From Affinundibacterium fentianense (GTDB lineage: Bacteria > Pseudomonadota > Gammaproteobacteria > Burkholderiales > Burkholderiaceae_D), in NCBI RefSeq assembly GCF_018139545.1, contig NZ_JAGSPJ010000001.1:186001-250000 (forward strand): a stretch of DNA of 64,000 bases, given 5' to 3'. Below, one piece after another: positions 26,197 to 35,789 of this stretch. Within the stretch, counting starts at the first letter, position 1. Each line of letters opens with the position of its first letter. The notes below the pieces were generated by a model. The model did no database searches. It saw only the letters and a list, made by a program, of their open reading frames with translations, and was not told the DNA's origin. The translations under genes were made by a program, and so were the position numbers.

Positions 26197-26237
26197 CAAA
26201 AAAAACCGAATGTTGGGCTTCAACATTCGGTTTTTTT
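26197..26237. terminator. Bidirectional intrinsic terminator between the unknown gene and ybiT
   Basis: CCGAATGTTG (26206-26215), GGCTT loop, CAACATTCGG (26221-26230), flanked by an A-run on the left and TTTTTTT on the right. A perfect 10-bp stem that can end transcription from both convergent genes. Confidence 0.9.
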
Positions 26238-26300
26238 GTGGCATTCCTTTTCAACTTAAGAAGTGACTAAGTTGACGCTATCACCGCTTTCGTTGTTGGC

Positions 26301-27902
26301 TTATTCAATTCCTTGGCTAGTCAGATATTCTTCATAAGAACCTCGGAAATCGATGACTTTGCCGTCCTTGACTTCCAATACACGAGTCGCAAGTGAGGAC
26401 ACAAATTCCCTATCATGTGAAACGAAAATCAAAGTGCCTGCGTATTTTTCTAGCGCGATATTTAATGATTCAATTGATTCCATATCCATATGATTGGTCG
26501 GCTCATCCATGAGCAGAACATTGTGGCGACCAAGCATCAGTTTGCCATATGTCATTCTACCTTTTTCACCACCGGACAATACTTTAACGGATTTCTTTAC
26601 ATCGTCACCGCTGAAGAGCAAGCGTCCGAGGATGGAACGTACGGCTTGATCATCATCCCCTTCTTGCGTATACATTCCCATCCAGTCGGTCAAAGTCTTG
26701 TCGGTCGCAAAGTTCTCAGCTGGATCTTGGGGCATATAGCCGACGTTCGCATTTTCAGCCCATTTTACTGTGCCGCGATCGGCTGTTAATCCGCAAATCG
26801 TCTCTCCGCCGATGCAACGCAATAACGTCGTTTTACCCGCACCATTGGCACCAATAATCGCAATTTTTTCACCCGCTTCGACAGTGATATCGACACTGTC
26901 AAATAACTTGTGTTCGTACGCCTTGGACAAATGCTGTACTTCGACTGCAAGTCGGTGTAATTTCTTTTCACCATCAAAACGAATGAATGGATTTTGACGA
27001 CTAGACGGTTTAACGTCTTCAACTTTGATTTTTTCAATTTGTTTGGCACGTGAAGTTGCTTGGCGTGCCTTGGATTTGTTTGCTGAAAAACGGCGAACGA
27101 AGTCTTGTAATTCGAGGATCTTATCTTTAGCTTTGGCATTGTTCGCGAGTTGTTGCGCACGAGCTTGCGACGACGCTAACATATATTCATCGTAATTCCC
27201 TGGATAGATTTTAAGCGTGCCGTAGTCCATATCTGCCATGTGTGTGCAGACTTGATTCAAAAAGTGACGATCATGCGAGATGATAATCATCGTTGAATTG
27301 CGTTGATTCAAAATATCTTCCAACCAGCGAATCGTGTTAATGTCCAAGTTATTGGTTGGCTCATCAAGTAAGAGGATATCAGGGTTCGAAAACAGCGCTT
27401 GCGCTAGCAATACACGTAATTTCCAACCTGGAGCAACCGCGTTCATTAATCCTTGATGCTGATCGATAGGAATTCCAACCCCCAACAATAATTCACCCGC
27501 GCGCGCTTCTGCGGTATAGCCGTCATACTCTGCAAATTTGGCTTCTAAATCTGCCGCCTTCATATAGTCGTCATCAGTCGCCTCTGGGTTTGCGTAAATG
27601 GCATCGCGTTCAGCCATTGCCGCCCACATTTCGGTGTGACCCATCATGACGACATCTAAGACGCGCATGTCTTCATACGCAAATTGATCTTGGCGCAACT
27701 TACCTAAGCGCTCATTCTGATCGAGCATGACATTTCCAGAGGACGGGTCTAAATCACCGCCGAGTATTTTCATGAATGTCGATTTGCCGCAGCCATTGGC
27801 GCCGATTAAGCCGTAACGATTGCCTTCGCCAAATTTAACTGAGATGTTTTCAAACAGTGGCTTAGGGCCAAACTGCATGGTGATATTTGCTGTTGCTAAC
27901 AC
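26301..27902 (-). CDS. ybiT: ABC-F family ATPase YbiT
   Basis: A 533-residue cytosolic ABC-F protein with two ATPase domains: Walker [10 protein letters not shown] near residue 37 and GANGAGKTT near 353, with [11 protein letters not shown] and [11 protein letters not shown] Walker B/D-loop regions and an intervening linker. The overall sequence tracks E. coli YbiT closely ([18 protein letters not shown] at the N-terminus, SRQNPFIRF after the linker). ABC-F proteins act on ribosomes, easing stalled or difficult translation. No membrane domain is present. The start is GTG at 27902 with AAGG about 8 bases upstream. Transcribed alone. Confidence 0.93.
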   Translation of the reverse strand: MLATANITMQFGPKPLFENISVKFGEGNRYGLIGANGCGKSTFMKILGGDLDPSSGNVMLDQNERLGKLRQDQFAYEDMRVLDVVMMGHTEMWAAMAERDAIYANPEATDDDYMKAADLEAKFAEYDGYTAEARAGELLLGVGIPIDQHQGLMNAVAPGWKLRVLLAQALFSNPDILLLDEPTNNLDINTIRWLEDILNQRNSTMIIISHDRHFLNQVCTHMADMDYGTLKIYPGNYDEYMLASSQARAQQLANNAKAKDKILELQDFVRRFSANKSKARQATSRAKQIEKIKVEDVKPSSRQNPFIRFDGEKKLHRLAVEVQHLSKAYEHKLFDSVDITVEAGEKIAIIGANGAGKTTLLRCIGGETICGLTADRGTVKWAENANVGYMPQDPAENFATDKTLTDWMGMYTQEGDDDQAVRSILGRLLFSGDDVKKSVKVLSGGEKGRMTYGKLMLGRHNVLLMDEPTNHMDMESIESLNIALEKYAGTLIFVSHDREFVSSLATRVLEVKDGKVIDFRGSYEEYLTSQGIE

Positions 27903-28104
27903 GTTGAAACCTTTTGCGTGAATTTAAATTAACTCACCATTATAGCATCGTGCTAGGAAAGCTTAGATAAAGTACGCACAGATCAACTCGAATAATTAAG
28001 GTATCTAACGCACATTTTTAGTGGTGTCTTTATTAATACATTACTCGTATTGATGCGTACATAACTTGATCCACGACCTGATACCTTGATGGTACGGACG
28101 TCAA

Positions 28105-30144
28105 CTAGATAGTCCAAGTATTGCCTCGATGCCCAGTCTGGAATTGCCGGATAAGTCTGTCGACTTGGTCCCAAGTCATTTGTTCCGCGTAAAACATGGG
28201 CCCGCCACGATATGCAGGGAAACCATAGCCTTTAAGATAAACTAAATCAATGTCAGACGAGCGTGCCGCGATCTTATCGAGCAGTATTTTGCGACCTTCA
28301 TTGGCTAACGCTAGTACCAACCTTTGCACGATTTCTTCCGCTCCAATTTGTCGCTGAGGGATTCCAAGTGCATTGGCATGTTGCCGTATTATTTCTTCAA
28401 CGATAATCGAGGGATATGCGGTCCGATCACCCTCATGATAGTCATACCAACCAGCTCGACTTTTTTGGCCAAACCGCCCTTGTTCACACAGAATATCACC
28501 CAGTTTTGAGTAAATTAACTGTGGATTGGCAGCAAGTCTGCGTTTCCGAATAGCCCAACTGATGTCATTCCCTGCTAGATCGTTCATGCGAAATGGCCCC
28601 ATCGCGAATCCAAAAGCCTCCATCGCTTGATCGACTTGCTGCGGTGTGCACCCTTCTTCAAGGAGAAATGCAGCTTGCTTGGTGTATTGCTCCAACATTC
28701 GATTGCCGATAAAGCCGTCACAGACACCGGCAATAATGGCAATCTTTCGAATTCTTTTCGCAATCGCAGCACAACTTGCGAGTACTTCGGTCGACGTTTG
28801 CTGACCGCGAACAACTTCTAACAACTCCATCCTATTGGCAGGACTAAAAAAATGCAGTCCAACCACGTCATGAGGCCGCTTGGTGAAGCTAGCAATTTGA
28901 TTGAGGTCAAGTGTCGATGTGTTACTGGCCAAAATCGCCCCCGATTTTACATATCGGTCAAGGTGTTCAAATACTTCGCGTTTAATGGGCATTTCTTCAA
29001 ATACAGCCTCAATCACTAAATCGGCTTCCGAAATCGCCGTGTAATCTTGCACACCTTGTATTAACCCGATACGGTGTTCACATTCCAATTGGCTTAATTT
29101 TCCCTTCTTAAATGAAGCGAGATACGTTTCGCGTATACGATTTAAGCCATTTTCTAGCGAACTTATTTTTGAATCTAAGACTTGAACAGGAATGTTCGCA
29201 TTGGCAAAACACATTGCAATACCGGTCCCCATCGTTCCAGCGCCGACGACAGCAACCGCTGCAATCGCGCGGACTGTCTCGGTCGAATCTACGCCGGCAA
29301 TCTTGCTTGCCGCGCGTTCTGCCATAAAAATATGGCGCAAGGCCTTTGACTCTGGACTCGATAAGAGTGTTTGAAATGCAGCGCGTTCTGTTTTCAAGCC
29401 TTCTTCAAATGTTTGCTTCAACGCTGCTTCAAGAACGTCTAAGCAGGTGAAAGGCGCTGGGAAAAAGCGGGAAGATTTTTGAAGTTTCGTTCGATATTCA
29501 GAAAATAACAGAGGGTTAGTCAGTCCTATGACAGATCTATCCCGAACTCGGGGAACTGGACGTGTAGTTGAGGCAACGATAGCAAAGTTGATCGCTTCAC
29601 GCAGCAACTGGTCTGGATGTTCTATATACAAGTCGAAAAGTCCAGTCTGAGCGAGTTCACTTGAGGGCAAGGGGTGACCATTCACAATCATGTCAACACA
29701 TGTATCCATATTCAAAAGACGCGGCAGACGCTGCGTGCCTCCTGCTCCTGGTAATATGCCTAACTTCACCTCGGGAAGTGCAATAAGTGCTCCTTGTGTC
29801 GCCACCCGATAGTGGCAAGCCAATGCGAGTTCTAGCCCACCTCCCATACAAACGCCATTAATCGCCGCAATAATTGGTTTTTTATAGGTATCGAGTTGCT
29901 CTAATAGGTTAGGCAGAGAAGGTTCTGCAAATGTTTTGTCGGTGCCAAACTCTTTAATGTCAGCACCGCCTGAAAACGCCTTCCCTACCCCCGTTAAAAT
30001 AACTGCGTGAATGTTGGAGTCGAATTCGACGGTTCTTAAATGCGAGGAGATTTCAGATCGAGTTGCATGCCCTAGGCCGTTGACCGGCGGATTATTGAGG
30101 TAGATGATGGCAATGTGATCTTGAACTTCGATTGAAGCGCTCAT
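28105..30144 (-). CDS. fadJ: Bifunctional enoyl-CoA hydratase/3-hydroxyacyl-CoA dehydrogenase (FadJ-like)
   Basis: A 679-residue fused beta-oxidation enzyme. The N-terminal crotonase domain contains SGGADIKEF (oxyanion hole), GGGLELALAC and PEVKLGILPGAGGTQRLPRL with the two catalytic Glu contexts. The C-terminal half is a 3-hydroxyacyl-CoA dehydrogenase with GAGTMGTGIA (NAD-binding), GLHFFSPANRM (catalytic His) and DGFIGNRM. It is a little shorter than E. coli FadJ/FadB. No thiolase partner is adjacent; instead it lies downstream of a branched-chain-amino-acid-type ABC transporter on the same strand, 184 bases after livF, so the two may serve one catabolic pathway. Confidence 0.88.
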   Translation of the reverse strand: MSASIEVQDHIAIIYLNNPPVNGLGHATRSEISSHLRTVEFDSNIHAVILTGVGKAFSGGADIKEFGTDKTFAEPSLPNLLEQLDTYKKPIIAAINGVCMGGGLELALACHYRVATQGALIALPEVKLGILPGAGGTQRLPRLLNMDTCVDMIVNGHPLPSSELAQTGLFDLYIEHPDQLLREAINFAIVASTTRPVPRVRDRSVIGLTNPLLFSEYRTKLQKSSRFFPAPFTCLDVLEAALKQTFEEGLKTERAAFQTLLSSPESKALRHIFMAERAASKIAGVDSTETVRAIAAVAVVGAGTMGTGIAMCFANANIPVQVLDSKISSLENGLNRIRETYLASFKKGKLSQLECEHRIGLIQGVQDYTAISEADLVIEAVFEEMPIKREVFEHLDRYVKSGAILASNTSTLDLNQIASFTKRPHDVVGLHFFSPANRMELLEVVRGQQTSTEVLASCAAIAKRIRKIAIIAGVCDGFIGNRMLEQYTKQAAFLLEEGCTPQQVDQAMEAFGFAMGPFRMNDLAGNDISWAIRKRRLAANPQLIYSKLGDILCEQGRFGQKSRAGWYDYHEGDRTAYPSIIVEEIIRQHANALGIPQRQIGAEEIVQRLVLALANEGRKILLDKIAARSSDIDLVYLKGYGFPAYRGGPMFYAEQMTWDQVDRLIRQFQTGHRGNTWTI

Positions 30145-30328
30145 AATTTGTCTCTTATTTTTTTGTTGATCTGGTTTGACACTAGCCCCTACTTAGCAAT
30201 CCATCTAAGGTGGTTCGTTGCACAAGTCGAACTCCATTCAGATGATTCTATATTTCAGCTAGGCGAAAGCTTCAGTTTGCCGCCTTATTGTAAATTAAGG
30301 ATGGACATCTGGATCAAGAAAATTCGCT

Positions 30329-31072
30329 TCATACGCCCAGCCACGCTTGGCTTATTGCTGGCTGTGCTTGAAAGTCCGACAAATTGCCATTGAAGACGAA
30401 TTGACCCTGACCCAATACCAAAAACCGATCGGCTAATTGACTTGTGATCTGAAACTTTTGTTCGACTAATAAAATACTGACACCCTTGCTCTTGATCGTT
30501 TGTAAAAAGGCTTGTAGCTCTGCAATAATTTGCGGCGCTAAACCTTCGGTGGGTTCATCGACCAATAGTAAATCGGGATTGCCAAGCAAGCCGCGAGCCA
30601 AGGCTAACATTTGCTGCTCACCGCCAGAAAGTAGTCCCGCAAATTGATGACGACGCTCCCACAAAATGGGGAAAAATTCAAAAGCATCGTTGATTCTCCA
30701 TTTGAATCCTAGTCGCTTTTCAATAATTTGTTTTCCGCTGCTGATACCCGCCTTCATACCTAAAATCAAGTTTTGTTCGACCGTAAGCGTGGCAAAAATT
30801 TCCCGCGTCTCTGGAATATACGCAATCCCCGCTCGAGCCCGCTTGAAACTAGGTAGTTGATCAATTTGCGTTTGATTGAATGCAATTTGACCATGTGTGC
30901 TTACCATTCCCATAATCGCTTTGAGACAAGTGCTACGCCCCGACCCATTCCGCCCCATCAGTGCCAGTGTTTCTCCTGGAAAAATATCGAAATTGAGTCC
31001 GCGTAAAACCAAACTATTATTGTATCCAGCATGAAGATTGCGAACAGATAGAAGTGCCTCTTTGTGATTCAT
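30329..31072 (-). CDS. livF: LivF-type ABC transporter ATP-binding protein
   Basis: A 247-residue ATPase with Walker A GRNGSGRST near residue 40 (Arg in place of the usual Lys in GKS/GKT, worth noting), signature LSGGEQQ and Walker B LLLVDEPTEGL. The TEGLAPQII context is characteristic of LivF/UrtE-type branched-chain amino acid or amide transporters. Its ATG overlaps the livG stop (ATGA). Last ATPase of the livK-H-M-G-F operon. Confidence 0.88.
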   Translation of the reverse strand: MNHKEALLSVRNLHAGYNNSLVLRGLNFDIFPGETLALMGRNGSGRSTCLKAIMGMVSTHGQIAFNQTQIDQLPSFKRARAGIAYIPETREIFATLTVEQNLILGMKAGISSGKQIIEKRLGFKWRINDAFEFFPILWERRHQFAGLLSGGEQQMLALARGLLGNPDLLLVDEPTEGLAPQIIAELQAFLQTIKSKGVSILLVEQKFQITSQLADRFLVLGQGQFVFNGNLSDFQAQPAISQAWLGV

Positions 31073-31914
31073 TCGTCCCCCTCCAACCTTGCAGCACCAT
31101 TGCGACTGAGTTTGGCGTGGCTCGAAATTGGACTCAATTCAGTATCCTTCAAAAACAAATCGGGAGAAAGAAAAGCGGATTGAACCCGTGGATCTTTGCG
31201 GACTCGTTCGGGCGTGTCCCATGCGATGATTTGACCTTGATCCATCACCGCAATTTGATCGGCAAAGTTAAAAACCATTTGCATATCGTGTTCGATCACC
31301 ACCAAACTTTTGTCAGGGCCTAGCCAGTTGAGCAAATTGACGACAAGCCTTGTTTCATGCTGACCCATTCCCGCTGTTGGCTCATCGAGTAAGATGTACT
31401 GCGCATCACTGGCGATGCACATTCCGATCTCCAGGCAACGTTGTTCCACATAAGTTAAATGGACTGGGTAAACCTGTCTTTTCTCATGCAGCTTCAGTAG
31501 GTCCAAGATGTGTTCTGCATTCTCAATGACTTCTTTTCTGCCTGATAGTCGTCGCCAAAACGCATAGCCTTTCCCAGGATTTGTTGCATGCGTTCTTCTG
31601 GTGCGCCACATACTTGCACAGCATAGATTGTCGAATACGCTTAAACGCGGAAACAGTTGACTGGTTTGAAAACTTCGGCTCAAACCGAGGCGGCTAATTT
31701 GGTGGGCAGATTGTTCAGAAATGTCAATTTGATTCAAATAAATTCGACCTGATTGAAAGGGAATTTTGCCGGAAATGACATTGAATAAACTCGATTTTCC
31801 AGCGCCATTCGGGCCAATTAACGCTAACTTTTGACCTGGCGACAGCTCAAAATTAAGATTCTTAAGTATGGCACGACCACCAATTTGAAGACTCAAGTTT
31901 TGAATGCTTAACAT
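31069..31914 (-). CDS. livG: LivG-type ABC transporter ATP-binding protein
   Basis: A 281-residue ATPase. Walker A is GPNGAGKSS near residue 37, Walker B YILLDEPTAGMG near 170, and the switch His is in VVIEHDM. The usual LSGGQ signature is replaced by a divergent LTYVEQRCLEIG. The start ATG 31914 matches the family N-terminus (MLSIQNLSLQIGG) and overlaps the livM 3' end by 7 bases; a longer frame to 31962 lies within livM. Works with LivF on the LivHM permease. Substrate not known. Confidence 0.85.
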   Translation of the reverse strand: MLSIQNLSLQIGGRAILKNLNFELSPGQKLALIGPNGAGKSSLFNVISGKIPFQSGRIYLNQIDISEQSAHQISRLGLSRSFQTSQLFPRLSVFDNLCCASMWRTRRTHATNPGKGYAFWRRLSGRKEVIENAEHILDLLKLHEKRQVYPVHLTYVEQRCLEIGMCIASDAQYILLDEPTAGMGQHETRLVVNLLNWLGPDKSLVVIEHDMQMVFNFADQIAVMDQGQIIAWDTPERVRKDPRVQSAFLSPDLFLKDTELSPISSHAKLSRNGAARLEGDE

Positions 31915-33194
31915 TGTCGGATCTTTGTCTTGTTTAATCGGATTAATAGCCAGATCCCACACGCTGTGCTAATTGCTCCAAAAGTGGACGCTATGATGAA
32001 TTTAGACTCGCTGAAAGAACGAAATAGCGTGTCCAAATTGTTCGTCTCTATCGGATGACGCCAACGGTAGCTCAATTCAATTAAACATAGCAGTCCCACA
32101 ATGCTAAGAGTGAAGGCGCACATTTTAATTGCGAACCTTGTTAAATAGGCCTTGGTATTCTGCGTTGATCTCGCCTCCTCCCATGACGCCAGAGCGTGTT
32201 GGCATCTCCGGCCGATGCCAGCAAGCAAGCCCTCTGGCATCAAAATGACTGTGCAGATAAAGAGCAAGCCGAGATAAAACTGCCACGCGGGCGTGATTTC
32301 TGAAAGGTAAACTGACATCATGACTGCGAGAATCGCGCCAAAGATTGGTCCCCAAAAAAAATTCACACCACCAATATAGACAAATAATAGGATTGCTGCC
32401 GAACGCAAGGGGCTAAAAGCCTCCTCTGTCGCGATCTCAAAATGCAGTGCAGACAGGCCTCCCGCGAGGCCAGCAAAAAAAGAACTTAAACATATCATCA
32501 AAAATCGAACTACGCGGGGATCGTAGGATAGAAACGCCAATCGTTCGGGATTATCTCGTGCCGCTTTCGCAAGTAGTCCAAGTGGAGATCGCGTGAGAAA
32601 AAACATTGCGCCCGTTGAAAGTAGCGTCCACACCAGGATCAAATAGCTCACTTCTATTGTCGGACCAAAACTCAGGCACCATGATCGAGAGTCGGGTATG
32701 AAAAGTGATTGATGGACGCAGGTCACGCCTAGTCCTCGGTCACCACTAATACCCGCTTCTCCGCCAAAGATCTCGGGGAAAACGGGGGCGCCAACAAACA
32801 ATAATTCTCCGATTGCCATACTCAGCATGGAAAAAGTGAGACCCGATCTTTTGCTCGAAATGAGTGCGACTAATATTCCGAAAGATAAGCCAGCAAGACC
32901 TGAAACCAGTGGTAAACCTAGGGCAGTAAAAATACCATAGCTAGGACCAAACCGATTTAGCGTATGTATCGCAGCGAACGCGCCTAGCCCAGAAAAAACA
33001 GCGTGGCCAAAGGATAATAAGCCTGTTTGCCCTAGTAGCAGATTAAAAGAAAGCCCTAACACCATAGTGATGCATACTTGCGAAAGGAAATTTAGCGCGG
33101 CACTTGATGAAAGAAATATTGGAAACACGACGCTTGCGGCGATCAAACAAATCACAGTTTTAGTCGAACTCCATTTGATTGGCGAGCGAGGCAT
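31908..33194 (-). CDS. livM: LivM-type permease with C-terminal extension
   Basis: A 428-residue inner-membrane permease. The core has about eight to nine hydrophobic segments with the family pattern NLLLGQTGLLSFGHAVFSGLG (loop near residue 50) and the EAA-like region. It is about 90 residues longer than typical LivM (about 320-340): the extension adds two further hydrophobic segments near residues 350-370 and 395-415. Extended LivM proteins occur in betaproteobacteria; the extension's role is unclear. It follows livH by 14 bases. Confidence 0.85.
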   Translation of the reverse strand: MPRSPIKWSSTKTVICLIAASVVFPIFLSSSAALNFLSQVCITMVLGLSFNLLLGQTGLLSFGHAVFSGLGAFAAIHTLNRFGPSYGIFTALGLPLVSGLAGLSFGILVALISSKRSGLTFSMLSMAIGELLFVGAPVFPEIFGGEAGISGDRGLGVTCVHQSLFIPDSRSWCLSFGPTIEVSYLILVWTLLSTGAMFFLTRSPLGLLAKAARDNPERLAFLSYDPRVVRFLMICLSSFFAGLAGGLSALHFEIATEEAFSPLRSAAILLFVYIGGVNFFWGPIFGAILAVMMSVYLSEITPAWQFYLGLLFICTVILMPEGLLAGIGRRCQHALASWEEARSTQNTKAYLTRFAIKMCAFTLSIVGLLCLIELSYRWRHPIETNNLDTLFRSFSESKFIIASTFGAISTACGIWLLIRLNKTKIRQC

Positions 33195-33208
33195 CGGTTA
33201 GAGGTTCC

Positions 33209-34174
33209 CTAAAAATAGATTGTGCGTTGTGTTGAATGACTCTGTCTGTAAAACCCGTGCGGGCGCCACAGTAGAATCAGTAGCAACAATAAAATGGGCA
33301 ACATGGGTGCCACATCCGCAACTCGAATCAAAAGTATTCTGGAAGGCGCTTGCGTTTCGCGATTTGTCGAAATGTGTTGGACTAGGTCAAGTAATGATGC
33401 GTCCACTGTCACTGCAAAAGTTTGAAAAATTCCGATGCATAGAGAAGCGAAAAAAACACCTTTTAAAGTGCCAATCCCTCCCATAACAATAAGGACAAAT
33501 GCGATACTGCCCAAGCTGCTGGCCATATTTGGCTCAGTCACCATGAGACAGCCACCAAGAGTTCCCGCCAAACCGGCCAAGCCGCATCCAAAGCCAAAAA
33601 CCCACATAAAAATTGTTGGAACGTCATACCCAAGCGCAGCCAACATTTGCGGTTGACCTAATGCCGCCTGCATAATTAAACCTAGTTGTGTACGTCGAAT
33701 AACGATTAACATCGAGAGCAAGATGCCAAGCGCTAGCGCGACAATTAAGCCGCGAAACCAAGTAAATGGACTGTCATAGATTGTAAATAGACTTGCTTGT
33801 AAACTCTCTGGAATTCGATAGGGAAGCGCGACTCTTCCCCAGATGAGCTGCACGCACTCGAGAATTAAATAGGAAAGACCGAATGTAAATAGCAATTCCG
33901 CCAGTTGTCCTTGAGCGTGTACATGCCTGAGAGCGAAGCGTTCCACAAGGATTCCTAGGGTTGCGGTGAGCAAAGGTGCAAAGACGATACCCCAAGCAAA
34001 TCCGAAAGTTTGGGTCAAGCTATAACCTAGATATGCACCAAGCATGTAGAAACTGGCATGCGCAAAATTGAGGACGCCAAGAAAACTAAATGTTAGCGTC
34101 AATCCAGCGGACAACATAAAAAGCAAGAGTCCATAACTCAGTCCATTGCATAGATTAATGAGAAAGAATTCCAC
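33209..34174 (-). CDS. livH: LivH-type permease
   Basis: A 321-residue inner-membrane permease with the LivH/UrtB pattern FLGVLNFAHASFYMLGAYLG near residue 31 and eight or so hydrophobic segments. The start is GTG at 34174, supported by AAAGGA 8 bases upstream. It pairs with LivM to form the channel. It lies 111 bases after the substrate-binding protein gene. Confidence 0.88.
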   Translation of the reverse strand: MEFFLINLCNGLSYGLLLFMLSAGLTLTFSFLGVLNFAHASFYMLGAYLGYSLTQTFGFAWGIVFAPLLTATLGILVERFALRHVHAQGQLAELLFTFGLSYLILECVQLIWGRVALPYRIPESLQASLFTIYDSPFTWFRGLIVALALGILLSMLIVIRRTQLGLIMQAALGQPQMLAALGYDVPTIFMWVFGFGCGLAGLAGTLGGCLMVTEPNMASSLGSIAFVLIVMGGIGTLKGVFFASLCIGIFQTFAVTVDASLLDLVQHISTNRETQAPSRILLIRVADVAPMLPILLLLLILLWRPHGFYRQSHSTQRTIYF

Positions 34175-34285
34175 GCGTTTTGTCCTTTGTTTAGCGCTCT
34201 AGCAAGCTGAATTAGTTTATGCACTTATTCGTTCGAATTGAATACGAAAGGCAGGTCACAATTAACTCTAGGTTGCAATCTGGAT

Positions 34286-35569
34286 TCAGTTTGGTCTTTG
34301 CATTTGACATGTATTCGTTTGATTCGCTGCCTCAGACGTAAATCGCTGTAGTGTTTGCCATCCTAAGCCCGTATCCTCTTGGTCAAATTGAACATCCTTA
34401 CCATTGACTTTCGCCCAATTCGAAATATACAAAGACAATTGTATTTGGTGATCAGCGCGCCGTATCGTGGCAGGACTGCCAAAAAAATCAATCGTCATAT
34501 TTTCTAAGGTAAACGCGATACGAACCGGATCAATGGAATCTGTTTGGGCAGGCGCAATCAGTTTAATTGCTTTGCTTAAACTAGCCAACATGACATAAGT
34601 AGAGCTAGAAGAAAAATCATCTTTGTACTGTTCTTTATAAGCAGTTGCTAGTGCACTACCTATTTTAGAGGGGTTATTGGGGTGCCAATACCCCACTAAT
34701 TTTACTTTGTTGAGGCCAGCGTCACCCATCGCGGTAGGCACACCCGAAGAGCTAGCATAGTAAGTATAGAAATTTGCATCGAGCTTATGTTCTCTTGCTG
34801 ATTTAATCAAAAGAGATAAATCTGCTCCCCAATTTCCAGTGATAACCGTGTCTGCACCGGATGCCTTGATTTTGCTGATGTAAGGTGAGAAATCTTTGAC
34901 ATTTCCGATTGGGTGCAAGTCATCCCCGACGATCTTAATGTCCGGACGTTTGCGAGCCAAGTAAGCTTTCGCTGCACGCGAGACTTGCTGACCATGCGAA
35001 TAATTTTGACCAAACAAATACACATGTTTAACGGTCTTGTCATTTGCGAGAAAACTCGTCAGCACTTCCATTTTCATATCTGAGTTAGCATCAAACCGAA
35101 AATGCCAAAAACTACATTTGCTATTCGTCATTTCAGGATCGATTGAGCCATGATTGAGAAAAATGATTTCTTTCCCAGGATTGCGTTGATTATGTTTGTT
35201 TATTGCGTCAATCAATGCGAGTCCGACTGCCGATCCCGTGCCTTGGGTCACGAAGCGATAGCCTTTATCAGCGATCGTTTTAAGTAAGCTGAGACTTTCT
35301 TGTACCGCTGCCTTATTGTCAAAAGCGTCGAATACGATTTGATGATGCCCAGCCCAATTTTCTGCGTTGGCACGTTGTGCCAGAAACTTAAATGTATTGA
35401 GCGTATTGAGACCGACTGGGGCAAAAGGCCCAGAAAGAGGATCGATGACAGCAATTCGAATTACCTCGGAACGCACGGGAGCGGCGAAGGCAAAGAATAT
35501 GATCGACATTGCCAACATGGTGCAGCGTAAGTATGGCCTTATCAGAAATGTTGAATTATTCACACGCAT
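34286..35569 (-). CDS. livK: Periplasmic substrate-binding protein of the Liv-type transporter
   Basis: A 427-residue type-1 periplasmic binding protein (Peripla_BP_6). A signal peptide (about residues 15-34, ending near VRSE) is followed by IRIAVIDPLSGPFAPVG, the usual start of such proteins. Ligand-site regions such as FVTQGTGSAVG and FLNHGSIDP are visible. The ligand could be a branched-chain or other amino acid, amide or short organic acid; sequence alone does not say. First gene of livK-H-M-G-F. No good ribosome site at 35569; starts at 35518 or 35509 are possible. Confidence 0.85.
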   Translation of the reverse strand: MRVNNSTFLIRPYLRCTMLAMSIIFFAFAAPVRSEVIRIAVIDPLSGPFAPVGLNTLNTFKFLAQRANAENWAGHHQIVFDAFDNKAAVQESLSLLKTIADKGYRFVTQGTGSAVGLALIDAINKHNQRNPGKEIIFLNHGSIDPEMTNSKCSFWHFRFDANSDMKMEVLTSFLANDKTVKHVYLFGQNYSHGQQVSRAAKAYLARKRPDIKIVGDDLHPIGNVKDFSPYISKIKASGADTVITGNWGADLSLLIKSAREHKLDANFYTYYASSSGVPTAMGDAGLNKVKLVGYWHPNNPSKIGSALATAYKEQYKDDFSSSSTYVMLASLSKAIKLIAPAQTDSIDPVRIAFTLENMTIDFFGSPATIRRADHQIQLSLYISNWAKVNGKDVQFDQEDTGLGWQTLQRFTSEAANQTNTCQMQRPN

Positions 35570-35731
35570 GAGACAAGTAAAAAATAGAGAAGTAATATTG
35601 ACCGCGAAGAATGTTCAGGTCGCAATATGAGGTAGTCTGACTTAATTTTTTTCCGTGAATTCGGCGTTGCGGGTTGTATGGCAACGGAGGAAATTTGATT
35701 TCCTGCTTCATTTCTGTCGTCGATCTCAGCA

Positions 35732-35765
35732 GTTTACAGAGCAAAAGCTTGTTTGCGCTGTAAAC
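35732..35765 (-). repeat. Long imperfect hairpin between rlmJ and livK
   Basis: Arms GTTTACAG (35732-35739) / CTGTAAAC (35758-35765) and, after one mismatch, GCAAA (35741-35745) / TTTGC (35752-35756) around a 6-base loop. There is no T-run on either strand. It lies after rlmJ and before livK, both on the minus strand, so it could process or attenuate read-through. Confidence 0.55.
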
Positions 35766-35789
35766 CGTCTAAGACCATCCCGCGAACCA

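Noticed and set aside
31914-31962. Longer N-terminus for livG starting at 31962
   Set aside because: The added residues lie within the livM coding region and do not fit the family start; ATG 31914 fits.
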